Source: Opitutia bacterium
GTDB taxonomy: Bacteria; Verrucomicrobiota; Verrucomicrobiia; Opitutales; Seribacteraceae
Direction of reading: 5' to 3'
DNA: 38,885 nt
Assembly (NCBI GenBank): GCA_018645725.1
Contig: JABGWD010000455.1
Coordinates: 1-38,885 of the forward strand
This document shows, one piece after another, positions 16,712 through 27,363 of the stretch. The notes beneath the pieces were generated by a model, which was not told the origin of the DNA, did not search any database, and worked only from the letters and a program-made list of their open reading frames with translations. Position 1 is the first letter of the stretch. Every line of letters begins with the position of its first letter. Made by a program: the position numbers and the translations under genes.

Positions 16712-18091
16712 TTAATCCTTGCTTGGTTTGTCGAGAAAATCCTTTGGTACCCGGGCAAGGAATTCCTCTATGTAGGAGGTCGTGGCTTCCCCTTGCCTGA
16801 AAGCGGGATCCATAAGCACCGCTTTCAGGAAATCAACGTTCGTATCGATGCCCCGGATCAGATACTCGCTTAGAGCTCGATACATGCGGTCCAAAGCAAT
16901 CTTACGGGTTCTTCCGTAGGTGATGACTTTGCTGATCATGCTGTCGTAGTAGGGAGAAACCAAGTAACCGCCATAGGCATGGGAGTCCACCCGGACTCCG
17001 TGCCCGCCGGGAGCCGAATACAGTCCGATTTCGCCGGGGGACGGGATGAAGCCTTTGGCGGGGTTTTCGGCACAGATTCGGCATTCTATGGCATGCTTGG
17101 TCAAGGTTATGTCCTTTTGAGCAAAACCAAGCCTGTTTCCACTGGCAATTTGAATCTGCTCTTTGATCAGATCAATCCCTGTCGCCTCCTCGGTAACCGC
17201 ATGCTCGACCTGAATGCGAGTATTCATTTCGATAAAGTAGAAGTTACCCTTGGCATCAACGAGAAATTCAATCGTTCCGGCATTGACGTAGTCGGCCGCT
17301 TGGGTGGCTTTGAGGGCCGCTTTCCCCATCCTGTTTCTCAGGTTTTTGTCCAGAAAGGGGGAAGGGGATTCTTCGATCACCTTTTGGTGTCTTCTCTGAA
17401 CCGAGCAGTCCCGTTCGCCAAGGTGGACCATGTTGCCATGCATGTCGGCCAATACTTGAAACTCAATATGGCGGGGGCTTTCCAGGTACTTCTCAACATA
17501 CAGTTCACCGTTGCCGAACGCTTTCTCTGCCTCGAGTCGGGCCGATTGAAATTCTTTGGCGAAGGTCACGGCATTGCGGGCGATGCGCATGCCTCTTCCC
17601 CCTCCTCCGGCAACAGCCTTGATGATTACCGGAAAACCAATTTTTTGAGCGACTTTCGTTGCGGAGTGTTCGTTTTCAAGAGGCCCGTCGCTTCCGGGGA
17701 TGATTGGCACCCCTGCTTTTGCAACGGTTTCCCTCGCCTTTGCCTTGTCTCCCATCTTCAGAATGGTTTCGGATCGTGGTCCGATAAAGATGATGTTGCA
17801 CGACTCGCACTGCTCGGCAAATTCAGAGTTTTCGGATAAAAATCCGTACCCCGGATGAATCGCATCGACGTCGCCGATTTCGGCAGCGCTTAGTATGCGG
17901 TCCGCGCGCAGATAACTTTCCGAACCGGGAGCGGGACCTATGCAAATCGCTTCGTCGGCCAATTGGACATGGAGAGATTGCTCGTCTGCCTCCGAGTATA
18001 CCGCCAACGTCTGGATTCCAAGTTCCCGGCAGGCCCTGACGATTCGCAACGCTATCTCACCTCGATTGGCAATAAGGATCTTTCGGATCAT
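16712..18091 (-). CDS. accC: Acetyl-CoA carboxylase biotin carboxylase subunit
   Basis: [71 protein letters not shown]. Confidence 0.98.
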   Translation of the reverse strand: MIRKILIANRGEIALRIVRACRELGIQTLAVYSEADEQSLHVQLADEAICIGPAPGSESYLRADRILSAAEIGDVDAIHPGYGFLSENSEFAEQCESCNIIFIGPRSETILKMGDKAKARETVAKAGVPIIPGSDGPLENEHSATKVAQKIGFPVIIKAVAGGGGRGMRIARNAVTFAKEFQSARLEAEKAFGNGELYVEKYLESPRHIEFQVLADMHGNMVHLGERDCSVQRRHQKVIEESPSPFLDKNLRNRMGKAALKATQAADYVNAGTIEFLVDAKGNFYFIEMNTRIQVEHAVTEEATGIDLIKEQIQIASGNRLGFAQKDITLTKHAIECRICAENPAKGFIPSPGEIGLYSAPGGHGVRVDSHAYGGYLVSPYYDSMISKVITYGRTRKIALDRMYRALSEYLIRGIDTNVDFLKAVLMDPAFRQGEATTSYIEEFLARVPKDFLDKPSKD

Positions 18092-18099
18092 CGGGGAGC

Positions 18100-18558
<459 letters not shown>

Positions 18559-18640
18559 AATTCGTTCCTCCTATGAAATCATGTTGTTTATGCCTATCAA
18601 ATCCAATTTGACGGATCATGCAATGCTTGAATTCTGCAAT

Positions 18641-21334
18641 TCACTTGCTCTTTTTCCTTAACGGCAAGATTTTGTCCAATGGATTGATGAACTCAGTCTC
18701 GGGGTTTTTCCAGTCTCCGGAGATTCTGATTTTCGGCAAGGGATCCGCCAGATTCAGGATATTCTTCAAGATTGGTATCTTCAGGTTGCCAATGAGTTTG
18801 AGTTTTGAGGTAACGTCGATTTCGCCCGAAACGAGATTTAGGCGTCCGGTAGCTTCGAGTCTCGACAAGGGTCCCGAGAGAACAATGTTGTCGGAGTGAA
18901 CTTGGTCATTTTCCAGGCGGAATGGAATTTCCAACATTTCGAAAGAGAATGAACCGGATGGAATGGGTAATTTGATGGCGTCAAGCCTTTCCGATATTAC
19001 TCCGAGCAGGTTCACCTTTTGCAAACTTTCTTCGATCAGACGAATATGCCCCGTCCCCGTGAATTGTAAAAAATCGTCAAAAGGACCTTTTGCCTGAATA
19101 CGCAGGTCGATTTTACCAGTGGATTCTTTCGTGGAATCAATGTTTTCCACGATATGTTTTCGGGAGTCTGGGTTCAAATGCCTCGATTTTGAAACTGCAG
19201 AAACCAAAGCCGTTCGATCTGCCCCTTTCAAATCGAACTTGAAGTCAAGGATCCGATTGCCTCCCTTTTTTTCCGCGGTGAAGTCCAAAGTCGCCATGCC
19301 GCGGCCAAGACCGATCGATGGAAATCGGCCGGATATCACCAGGTTTTTGTAAGTGATCTCTCCTCCATGGATGTGCTTTGTGGGAATGTTCCATAGTGAG
19401 GCGTTCTGGTCCGTTGATATCTTGATCTTGTAATGCGTTTGGTTACTCTCGCCCGAAGCATCCTTCAAGGAATTGAAAATCGACCCCGAAGCTTCGCAGA
19501 GCAGATTGGTCGCGTTGAAGTCGGCGAGATGTCTTTCGACTTCGGCCCCGAAAGCCTTTCTTCCGCTATTCAAAGGATAATCGCCGTTGAAATCGAAACT
19601 CAGCAGTTTTCCCCCGGGATGCGTGTTTCTGGGAAAACTCAAGTCGCCTCGCAGTTGACCTTCTTTGTGCCTGATGATCGCACGGACTGACGTTTGATTG
19701 GAGTCGGCTTCAATCAAGGCGGAGGATTGGGTGACGGGAAAATTTCTGTAGGACAGCTTTTGCGTTCTTGCCATACCGTAAACTGCCGTATCGGATTGGG
19801 GTGATATCCAATTTCCCGAGATCGAAAAATCAGCCCAAGGAGTCACTTCACCGAAACGGAAATCATTCCAGATGGATTTCCACCAGAATCCGAACCAGTT
19901 GCTGATATCGGAGGGCAGGAATGCACCTCTGAGCAAAAACCTGAAATTGTGGGGAAACCAGGATTGGGAATAGGTCCCGGACACTTCGCATCTTCCAAGT
20001 TTTGCCCAAACCGAGTCGACTGATATCGAGTAATCGGGAGCAATCATCCCACTGAGGGAAAACGCGCCGCCGGGAGTTTCCATGACGGAAAGTCTTCGGG
20101 TGGTGGCCCGAAAGCGCATGGGGGCGACGGATCGCGTGGGGGTTTCGTTCCTAAATAGGGTAAGGGTACACTCATCGCCGTCGATGACTCGAAGCCTTCC
20201 TTTTTTCGTATTACAGTAAAGATCGAAGAATTTTGGGGCAAAGATCGCTTCCCCATGAAGTGAAACAAGGGAATCGTATCGATAGCCCAATGCAACCTTC
20301 GTTCGATTCGATTCCGAAAGGAACATCCCTTCCTCAAGCCCTTCCGCACTGTTGGAAATTATGCTGAAGGCGGGAAGCCGTCCTTCCACCTTGCCTTTCA
20401 ACTCGGTTTCGCCAACCCGCAGACTGGATTCTCCGAAATTGTTCCTCAGGGTGTCGAGGTGTTGGAATGGGATCGATTGATTGGAAAAGGACAGGTTTCT
20501 CAAGACGGTCACGATGCGTTCTCGCCTGATCGTCAAATCCTTTAGCTCGGCTTTCAGGCTAGCGACATGGTGTTTGTCGTCTTGATCTGAAATTCGCAGG
20601 GTGGCCCGAAGTCCTCTTAGCAACCCGATCGATTCGGAGTTGCCTCCATCCGACTGAGACAGACCGAGTTCTCCGTTGGGGGAGCCATTGACGAAAGATT
20701 GCAGGTGAAGACTTCCTGTCTCCCTTAGGGCGGTTCTTAGTTCGTCGATGGAACTTAGAACGCGATCCATCGAGTCACTCAATTCGAATCGGTGTTTCTT
20801 TTTGGGGGGTGCCTTGAATAGAGACTTAAGATAATCGAAATCCAAAGCCCCCTTCACTTTCAGGGAGGAATGACCGGAATGAATCGATGCATTCAGGAAA
20901 TGCTCCCCGTTTTCCTTCCTGTGGACGTCAAGGTCATCCATACGCAAACACGGTTTCACTTCGCCCATGGGACAAAGGGTCGCGCTCTTGACCTTCAGAC
21001 CCTTCAAGTCATCCCATTGCCCCCAAGGCAGTTTTAAAAAAGGGTATTGAATTTTTAGCTCATTGACCACTGCGGTCTTGTGACCGTTCTTCAGAATGAC
21101 GAACTTCCTTACGGTGATCTTATCGGGAAAAGACAATGCAACCTCCTCAAAGTCAAACGAGACACCTTTTGTTTCGTAGTCTTCCAACAGTTTTTCGGTG
21201 AGTTCGACAGGGACCGGAATGGTGATCCGGAAAAGAGATAGCAGGAGGACCTGAAATGCAAAAAGAAGGAAGAGCAACTTGTTCCCTCTGCCTTTTCCCT
21301 TGTAGAGAGAAAGATAGCTTTTGTACGGTTTCAC
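18641..21334 (-). CDS. Large AsmA/YhdP-like envelope protein
   Basis: 897 aa, N-terminal TM (LLFLLFAFQVLLLSLFRI), long beta-rich body, C-terminal AsmA-like stretch (GTGHIRLIEESLQKVNLLGVISERL...IPFRLENDQVHSDNIVLSGPLSRLEATGRLNLVSGEIDVTSKL). Confidence 0.65.
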   Translation of the reverse strand: MKPYKSYLSLYKGKGRGNKLLFLLFAFQVLLLSLFRITIPVPVELTEKLLEDYETKGVSFDFEEVALSFPDKITVRKFVILKNGHKTAVVNELKIQYPFLKLPWGQWDDLKGLKVKSATLCPMGEVKPCLRMDDLDVHRKENGEHFLNASIHSGHSSLKVKGALDFDYLKSLFKAPPKKKHRFELSDSMDRVLSSIDELRTALRETGSLHLQSFVNGSPNGELGLSQSDGGNSESIGLLRGLRATLRISDQDDKHHVASLKAELKDLTIRRERIVTVLRNLSFSNQSIPFQHLDTLRNNFGESSLRVGETELKGKVEGRLPAFSIISNSAEGLEEGMFLSESNRTKVALGYRYDSLVSLHGEAIFAPKFFDLYCNTKKGRLRVIDGDECTLTLFRNETPTRSVAPMRFRATTRRLSVMETPGGAFSLSGMIAPDYSISVDSVWAKLGRCEVSGTYSQSWFPHNFRFLLRGAFLPSDISNWFGFWWKSIWNDFRFGEVTPWADFSISGNWISPQSDTAVYGMARTQKLSYRNFPVTQSSALIEADSNQTSVRAIIRHKEGQLRGDLSFPRNTHPGGKLLSFDFNGDYPLNSGRKAFGAEVERHLADFNATNLLCEASGSIFNSLKDASGESNQTHYKIKISTDQNASLWNIPTKHIHGGEITYKNLVISGRFPSIGLGRGMATLDFTAEKKGGNRILDFKFDLKGADRTALVSAVSKSRHLNPDSRKHIVENIDSTKESTGKIDLRIQAKGPFDDFLQFTGTGHIRLIEESLQKVNLLGVISERLDAIKLPIPSGSFSFEMLEIPFRLENDQVHSDNIVLSGPLSRLEATGRLNLVSGEIDVTSKLKLIGNLKIPILKNILNLADPLPKIRISGDWKNPETEFINPLDKILPLRKKSK

Positions 21335-21361
21335 CTGAGGTTGTTTCTATACGGCTTGCCG

Positions 21362-23143
21362 TCAGGGTGAAGGCAGGGCTTCGGGTGCGATGACAAGCCC
21401 GAGTTGGTCTATTATGCCAATGGGCAAATTGAAAGTTACGCCTTGGTCTTCGGATCCGCAATACCAGGAGGTTGCGCCTTTGCGTTCACTAAGATGAAAT
21501 TCAGGTTTGGTAACTGAATCAGGGAAAGTTTTGAAGGAAATCTTGTATTTCCACGGAAACCAGTTCCCCTCCACCCAGGTCCCTTCTTTGTCGAATTTGT
21601 TGGACAGGTATTTCTCTGCCTTGAATGAATCGAAGAAGTCACCTCCGTTTTCAGATGAATTTTGATCGCTAGAGTACAGTACTTCCTCGCTTTCCAGTTC
21701 GATCAAGTCATAAGCCTTGACCGACAGGTTTTCCGGGAGAAGTGTTTTAGTCCGGAACGACAAGTTTTCGGTGGATAGGATTTCGGCAAGGTTTTCATCC
21801 ACCACGCAAATGAGGGCCTGCTCGGAATCGTAAATTTTCGAAAGGGACGCATCTTCAATTGATTCGCTTACCAGAATCGTCTGCTTGGTTGTGTCGGACT
21901 TCAGAATGCCAAGGGTGTATCCGGGAGATGAAAAGCCATTTTCGTCGAGATATTCCTTGTCCGGGGTAAAGGCCAGGAATTCCTTTATTCTGATTTGATT
22001 GAGAGATCGCACGAACCGTTCGATGGATTCATTTTCCGATTCGACCTTGTTCAGGGTCGTCGAGTTTCCTTCCGCGGCGAACCAAATGCCGTTTTCTTTG
22101 CTTAACTTGAGGAAATTTTCCTTTTTTTGAATTTCAATGGATTGAAGGGTTCCGGAATCGAGATCGAATATGGTCCTTTCCCTAAGCTGTGTGCTTAGAT
22201 CGGAAAGTTTCTTGGTCACGAAATCCTCATTGATGAGGAAAATAGTCGAGGACCGGGATGATTGTGCCGCCCGGTAGATCTTGTCGTTGCCGGAACTTCC
22301 GAGCACAAAGACGTCTTCCCGTGTTCCCATGCTGTCGATGGAAACCCTTACCCTCCAGTTATTCTTTAACTTTTGGTTTAACGTTTTGTCCGGGGACCGG
22401 ACGAAGCCTTCGATTTTTTCCGAAATCAAACTATTGAGGAAAAACAAAACCTTTTCTTTGTTTGCAGAGGCTTGAAAGGGTTCCGTGAATTTCCAACCGG
22501 AACCGTTTTTTTTCAACCTCGTTTCACTCGTGTTGTTTGTTTCCGTGCGGAAGGTTACGGAAAATTCATCGATTGAATAAAGCGGTTTGTTGACAAAGGC
22601 CGAAATCCCCCAATGCGAAGGATTGGCATTGGTGACTTCGACGATGTCCTTGGATACTTTCCAGATGCTTTTGGCTTCGTCCGATGAGCGCTCGATTTGA
22701 GCGTAAACGGATTGTTCGTCTTTGGTTTCTTTCCCGAGGGTCAACCTCAATGCGGATTTCACGGCCTTGATTTCCAAAACAGTGGAGTTCTCGTCCAATC
22801 CGTAATCTTGGACGATCTCGCCCCTTTTCTCGATTTCATCAATGGAGTATAATTCTTTGAAATTCAAGTGGGCGAACTTCGTCTTGAAATTCGAAAGGAC
22901 AAGCTTTTCAGCCTCCCACGAAAACGGTTTTTCGAGAACCCACTTTTCATCCTTTTTGACTATCTTGACATACTCGTCCTTGGCGGGTTCGGATATGGAT
23001 ATGAAATGCAGGTTGGATAGAATTTCAACGACTTCCGTCTCGATATCTCTTTTGTGCTCATCATCATCATCGTAGATGCTTACGAAGATAAGGAGCGCGA
23101 TGACAACGTTTGCCAGCAGAAGGAGTATCTTGATCTTTTTCAT
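21362..23143 (-). CDS. DUF4340 domain-containing protein
   Basis: 593 aa, N-terminal TM, repeated (F)xF...EPxxW-type modules typical of DUF4340; directly downstream of the GldG-like gene. Confidence 0.75.
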   Translation of the reverse strand: MKKIKILLLLANVVIALLIFVSIYDDDDEHKRDIETEVVEILSNLHFISISEPAKDEYVKIVKKDEKWVLEKPFSWEAEKLVLSNFKTKFAHLNFKELYSIDEIEKRGEIVQDYGLDENSTVLEIKAVKSALRLTLGKETKDEQSVYAQIERSSDEAKSIWKVSKDIVEVTNANPSHWGISAFVNKPLYSIDEFSVTFRTETNNTSETRLKKNGSGWKFTEPFQASANKEKVLFFLNSLISEKIEGFVRSPDKTLNQKLKNNWRVRVSIDSMGTREDVFVLGSSGNDKIYRAAQSSRSSTIFLINEDFVTKKLSDLSTQLRERTIFDLDSGTLQSIEIQKKENFLKLSKENGIWFAAEGNSTTLNKVESENESIERFVRSLNQIRIKEFLAFTPDKEYLDENGFSSPGYTLGILKSDTTKQTILVSESIEDASLSKIYDSEQALICVVDENLAEILSTENLSFRTKTLLPENLSVKAYDLIELESEEVLYSSDQNSSENGGDFFDSFKAEKYLSNKFDKEGTWVEGNWFPWKYKISFKTFPDSVTKPEFHLSERKGATSWYCGSEDQGVTFNLPIGIIDQLGLVIAPEALPSP

Positions 23144-23146
23144 TGC

Positions 23147-24757
23147 TTAGAGTTCCTTGCGTAACCAACCAACGAAGATGCCCATCAAGGCAATCAACCC
23201 GGGTACGATGGAAAGAGAATAAAGGAGTTTGTCAAAGTTTTCGCCAGTCATGGAGACTGAGTAGGTATCAAGCGGTTTGGGTGGTATTTCAAGCATTCCA
23301 TAGGAGTTTTTCATCCAGTAGATAATGTTCTGGGCAAGAAATTGATTTCCGATGTTTGATTTCAATCGTTTGTTGGAGAAAATTTTGGAGCAACCGACGA
23401 CCGCAATTCTTCCCTTGGACAAAAGGCTGCCGGTTTTCCCCTCTTCATCTGCATAGGATGAGACTGAAGCAATGGGTATGGGACCTTCGACGTCAAGAAG
23501 CGGATTTTTCACCGGTGGGCTCTTTCGGTTTGCCCAGCCCGAAACCGCCCACGATTTGCTTGAGGAATATATCAGGGAGACAGGGTTCAGTCCCACAGGG
23601 TGGTCGGGGTCCACTTCAACCGGTCGGCACCTGTCTGCCTGAACCGAATATCCCTGCTCTGCCAGCATGCTCACGGTCGGGTGGGGGTTCTTGCTCGAGT
23701 AGGTTCTCAGGGAGTAGTCTCCGGAGAAAAAATCGTAGTTTTCCTTGGTCGGGTCATAAACAAGCATGTCGTGACACCTCAATCCCCATTCCTTGAACAA
23801 GGGACGCAAGCCAAAGGCCGGCCGGTCAACGACCGAAAGGCTTTCGGTCGGATCCAACGCAACGAGAAGGTTTCCGTCGTTTTGGTTGATGAAATTTCTT
23901 ATCAACGATACCTCTTTGTCAAGAAAAGTGGCTTTGGGGCCGGCGATGATCAGGAGTTTGGCATCCTTCGGGATACTCTCCTGAACACTAAGGTCAATGT
24001 CCGAAACCATGAGGTTTCGGTCTTCAAGGAGTCTTCTGAGCTCCGAATAACCTTTCTCTGCATTGACGTCCGCGGGGCTGCTTTCCCCGTGCCCCCTGGT
24101 AAAATAGGCAACTCTTTTGGTTTGCGGTTTTCCGGCAACTTCGAGAATTGCTCTCGTTATGACCTCTTCCCCCCTGAAAACCTTTGGCTCCAGGACACCG
24201 TTCGTGGATTCTGTCCATTCTCCATAAAGACCCGACTCCCATAAGGATTCGCGAGCCAAGGAATCTTCGGAACGGAAGGAGTCGTTCGGGTCATACGGGT
24301 TGACTCCCTCCAAGTCTTCGTGCCTGAAGACAATCTTCTTGTCTCCTCTTGGCGAAGCGACCATAACCAGATTCGCTTCCGTTATCTTGTATCTGTTGAT
24401 GACGTCCGAAGACATTTTGGCAGAGTTGACGTCCACTCGATGCACCCTGATTTTCCCGGCCGAAGCCGAGTGCTCGAAACTTTCAAGGAGGAGACCGAGA
24501 TCGTGCAGGAGTTTTTGAATGACCTTGGGGAGCTCATTGTTGTCTTGAATGGTTATGACGACGTCGACGGGGCTCTCCATTTGATTGAGCAAAGCCAGGG
24601 TTTCTCTGGACAGGGTATACTTGGATCCAGGCGTAAGATCCAATTGACTGTCGATTCTGGAAACCAAAAAGTTAAGCCCCGTGGCAAGTGAAAGGAGCAA
24701 CAACACCATCAACCAAGTGTCGTATTTGCGGTTTCTTTTTGCCTGCTTGAAATCCAT
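23147..24757 (-). CDS. GldG-family ABC transporter auxiliary protein
   Basis: TM near N-terminus, LDLTPGSKYTLSRETLALLNQMESPVDVVITIQ, RVAYFTRGHGESSP, LLIIAGPKATFLDKEVSLIRNFINQNDGNLLVALDP, C-terminal TM. Confidence 0.85.
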   Translation of the reverse strand: MDFKQAKRNRKYDTWLMVLLLLSLATGLNFLVSRIDSQLDLTPGSKYTLSRETLALLNQMESPVDVVITIQDNNELPKVIQKLLHDLGLLLESFEHSASAGKIRVHRVDVNSAKMSSDVINRYKITEANLVMVASPRGDKKIVFRHEDLEGVNPYDPNDSFRSEDSLARESLWESGLYGEWTESTNGVLEPKVFRGEEVITRAILEVAGKPQTKRVAYFTRGHGESSPADVNAEKGYSELRRLLEDRNLMVSDIDLSVQESIPKDAKLLIIAGPKATFLDKEVSLIRNFINQNDGNLLVALDPTESLSVVDRPAFGLRPLFKEWGLRCHDMLVYDPTKENYDFFSGDYSLRTYSSKNPHPTVSMLAEQGYSVQADRCRPVEVDPDHPVGLNPVSLIYSSSKSWAVSGWANRKSPPVKNPLLDVEGPIPIASVSSYADEEGKTGSLLSKGRIAVVGCSKIFSNKRLKSNIGNQFLAQNIIYWMKNSYGMLEIPPKPLDTYSVSMTGENFDKLLYSLSIVPGLIALMGIFVGWLRKEL

Positions 24758-25536
24758 CAGTGATTGAGCCTCTCTATTTGCAGGGTAGCCAGGCTCAAGA
24801 AGAAGAATCCCAAGATCAATTGATGGAAGATTGTCCCGACGTCGATTAAGCCGACGGCAAAATGCTGAAGTTTATGCAGCCCGTTTCCGAATGAACCTAG
24901 GCTCGCGTCCCAAAAGTCAGAAAAATGATCTATCGATTCGGTCGGTGACGTATCTCCCAAGGAAAAGGCCATGATCGCCAGATAAAGCGTAAGTAGGGTG
25001 AAGGAAAGCATGCCGGCGACCATTTGATTCCGGGTAACGGAACTGGCGAAGATTCCAACCGCAGAGAAGCTGGCCCCGAAAGCCATCAGGAAGAGCCATC
25101 CCCCGATCCATTGCTCGAAGTTAGTGAACCCGAGAGTCTCTCCTTGGTCGGGAAACATGAGGAGAAGTAGCAGTGGAAAACAAAAGGCGCAGCCACAAAT
25201 CAGGAGAAAGAACAGGTAGCTTGCGCTCCATTTCCCTAAAACAAGCGATAGGCTCCCCACCGGGGCGGACATCAGGGTTTCCAGCGTGCCAAGCCTTCTT
25301 TCTTCGGCAAAAGATCTCATGGTCAGGAAGGGAATGAGCGCGGGGGCTCCGAATACCAGTCCTGTTACAAGTGATGCGAGGGGAGGGAGAATCCAATCGG
25401 TCGTGGCAAAACTTTCGATGAAAAACCTGAATCCGATCGCGAGTAAGGACAGAAAGTAAAAACTTGCCACGTAGGTGGCGGGGGAGATAAACAGCCCGAA
25501 AAGTTCCGCTCTAAGTATTACGAGGTATTCGCGCAT
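24757..25536 (-). CDS. ABC transporter permease (ABC-2/GldF-like)
   Basis: Six-TM-like protein; LIPFLTMRSFAEERRLGTLETLMSAPVGSLSLVLGKW is typical of GldF/ABC-2 permeases. Confidence 0.9.
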   Translation of the reverse strand: MREYLVILRAELFGLFISPATYVASFYFLSLLAIGFRFFIESFATTDWILPPLASLVTGLVFGAPALIPFLTMRSFAEERRLGTLETLMSAPVGSLSLVLGKWSASYLFFLLICGCAFCFPLLLLLMFPDQGETLGFTNFEQWIGGWLFLMAFGASFSAVGIFASSVTRNQMVAGMLSFTLLTLYLAIMAFSLGDTSPTESIDHFSDFWDASLGSFGNGLHKLQHFAVGLIDVGTIFHQLILGFFFLSLATLQIERLNH

Positions 25537-25545
25537 GGCATGGAT

Positions 25546-26583
25546 TCATTTGTTTTTTTCTCCGACAATCTTGGGGCGTTTCTTGTTTCTGCCCAGGAAA
25601 TCTTGATCTTCCCAGTTCTTCTTCGTTGCCCGCAGAAATATCGTTTCCAAATCGGGTCTTGTGATTTGAAATTCGGACACCCTGAATTGGTCTACCTCAA
25701 GGAGTTGCTTGAGAATGCTTTCCGCGACATCACTCCCTTTTTCCGTGGCGAAAGTAAACCGGCGCTTGCCGGTAACTTCAACCGGGTCGTCTTGAATCAG
25801 TTCACATGTCTCGTCAATTTTTCTAATTACCCGTTGGAGTTCTATGCGGTTCCCGAATGCGACGATTTCAAAGACCGTGCTGTTTATGAATTCTTTCTGA
25901 AGATCCAACAAAGTCCCTTCGGCGACAATCTGACCATGACTCAGGATAATCATTCTGTCACAACAGGCTTCCACTTCGGACAGGATATGACTGGAAAGGA
26001 GGAAGGATACTTCGCCCCGCAATCTTTCCATCATTTTTCTGGTGATGGCCGATTGCCTCGGATCAAGTCCGATGGTCGGTTCGTCGAGAATGACCAAACG
26101 CGGTTCGGCAAGCAGTGAGTCTGCAATTCCAACTCGTTGCCTGAAGCCCTTGGACAGGTTCCCGATTTTTCGTTCGGAGACCTTCCTTTCCAGGTCACAA
26201 ATATCCAGTACGATTCTAATTCTTTCGCGCTTCCTGCTCCCCCCCAATCCTTTGAGCTTGGCCCTGAAATCAAGGTATTCGACAACCCGCAAATCTTCCG
26301 GAAGGGGGTTGTTCTCGGCTAGATATCCGATGTGCCTTCTTACCTCTCCCTCCTCTTCGGCCAAGTCGACTCCGCATACCTTTGCTTCACCCGAGTCAGC
26401 CGGTATCAAACCCGAAAGAATACGCAGCGTGGTGCTTTTCCCTGCCCCGTTTGGTCCGAGGAATCCGACTATTTCTCCTTTGCCAATGGAAAAGCTGATT
26501 CCCTTCAATGCCTGAATCGCTCCATATTTCTTTCTTAAGTCAAGAACTTCGACAATGGGTAGAGGTTTTGCTTCGGTAGTCAT
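25546..26583 (-). CDS. ABC transporter ATP-binding protein (GldA-like)
   Basis: GPNGAGKST Walker A, LSKGFRQRVGIADSLL signature, LVILDEPTIGLDP Walker B. Confidence 0.96.
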   Translation of the reverse strand: MTTEAKPLPIVEVLDLRKKYGAIQALKGISFSIGKGEIVGFLGPNGAGKSTTLRILSGLIPADSGEAKVCGVDLAEEEGEVRRHIGYLAENNPLPEDLRVVEYLDFRAKLKGLGGSRKRERIRIVLDICDLERKVSERKIGNLSKGFRQRVGIADSLLAEPRLVILDEPTIGLDPRQSAITRKMMERLRGEVSFLLSSHILSEVEACCDRMIILSHGQIVAEGTLLDLQKEFINSTVFEIVAFGNRIELQRVIRKIDETCELIQDDPVEVTGKRRFTFATEKGSDVAESILKQLLEVDQFRVSEFQITRPDLETIFLRATKKNWEDQDFLGRNKKRPKIVGEKNK

Positions 26584-26592
26584 GTCGCGCTT

Positions 26593-27363
26593 TCAGACAA
26601 TGACGTTGTTTTGCGCAAAAGCCAAGGCAACGCCTTCCAAAGTAAGAAATGGTCGATTCTCGCATCGGGGCATGTCCAAATGATGTGATGCTCCTCCTGC
26701 AAGAATTACTTTGGGCTCTTTCCCGTGCGTTCTTAGCATTTCTTTCTCCAAATGGCTCAATATGCCTCCGACCATCGGGGCAAACCCAAGGTGAGCCCCC
26801 AAAAGCATCGCATCAATCGTATTTGTTCCAATTGGGCAGATGGGTCTTTTGTCTTCAATGGTCACCTTTGGCAAGAGAGCCGTATTTTGATGAAGAAAAT
26901 CAAGGAACCCCTGAGGGCCCGGAGCGATTACCCCCCCCGCGTATCCCTCCTTTGCTCCAACGACGTCGAAGGTGGTTGCGGTTCCTATGTCTATGACCAG
27001 TGCCGGAAGTTCGCAAGTTTTGTAAACCGCCAGTGAATTGGCGATCCGATCTTGCCCGATTTCATCGGGGTGCGGATAGGTGATCGGGAAATCACCACAA
27101 GTAAGGGCATTGAGGTTGAAGAGTTCCGATCCCGATTCACTCGCCCAATCTTGCAATGCCGCTTCGGCCGGAGGAGAAACCGAGCAGTAGGCGATCGTCG
27201 GAGGCAAGGCAGGATATTGACCCGTGAGACTCTTCGGATTTGAGAGGAACGTCTTGGTGCTGACGAATCTTTCCTGCTTTATTTTTCCATTGCCGTAAAG
27301 GCCCATTCTGCATGTCGAGTTCCCCAAGTCCAGGGAGGCGATCTCTTGCCCTGAGGGAGTCAT
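26593..27363 (-). CDS. coaX: Type III pantothenate kinase
   Basis: IASLDLGNSTCRMGLY, PDEIGQDRIANSLA, LVIDIGTATTFDVV, YAGGVIAPG, ILAGGASHHL; start set at ATG 27363 overlapping the birA stop (ATGA). Confidence 0.95.
   Translation of the reverse strand: MTPSGQEIASLDLGNSTCRMGLYGNGKIKQERFVSTKTFLSNPKSLTGQYPALPPTIAYCSVSPPAEAALQDWASESGSELFNLNALTCGDFPITYPHPDEIGQDRIANSLAVYKTCELPALVIDIGTATTFDVVGAKEGYAGGVIAPGPQGFLDFLHQNTALLPKVTIEDKRPICPIGTNTIDAMLLGAHLGFAPMVGGILSHLEKEMLRTHGKEPKVILAGGASHHLDMPRCENRPFLTLEGVALAFAQNNVIV

Noticed and set aside
16979-17839. 286-aa plus-strand ORF inside accC
   Set aside because: Shadow ORF opposite a highly conserved gene; composition looks non-coding
23058-23071. TCA trinucleotide repeat in the DUF4340 gene (DDDDE)
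   Set aside because: Only about four units just after the TM; in-frame and too short to suggest a phase-variable locus
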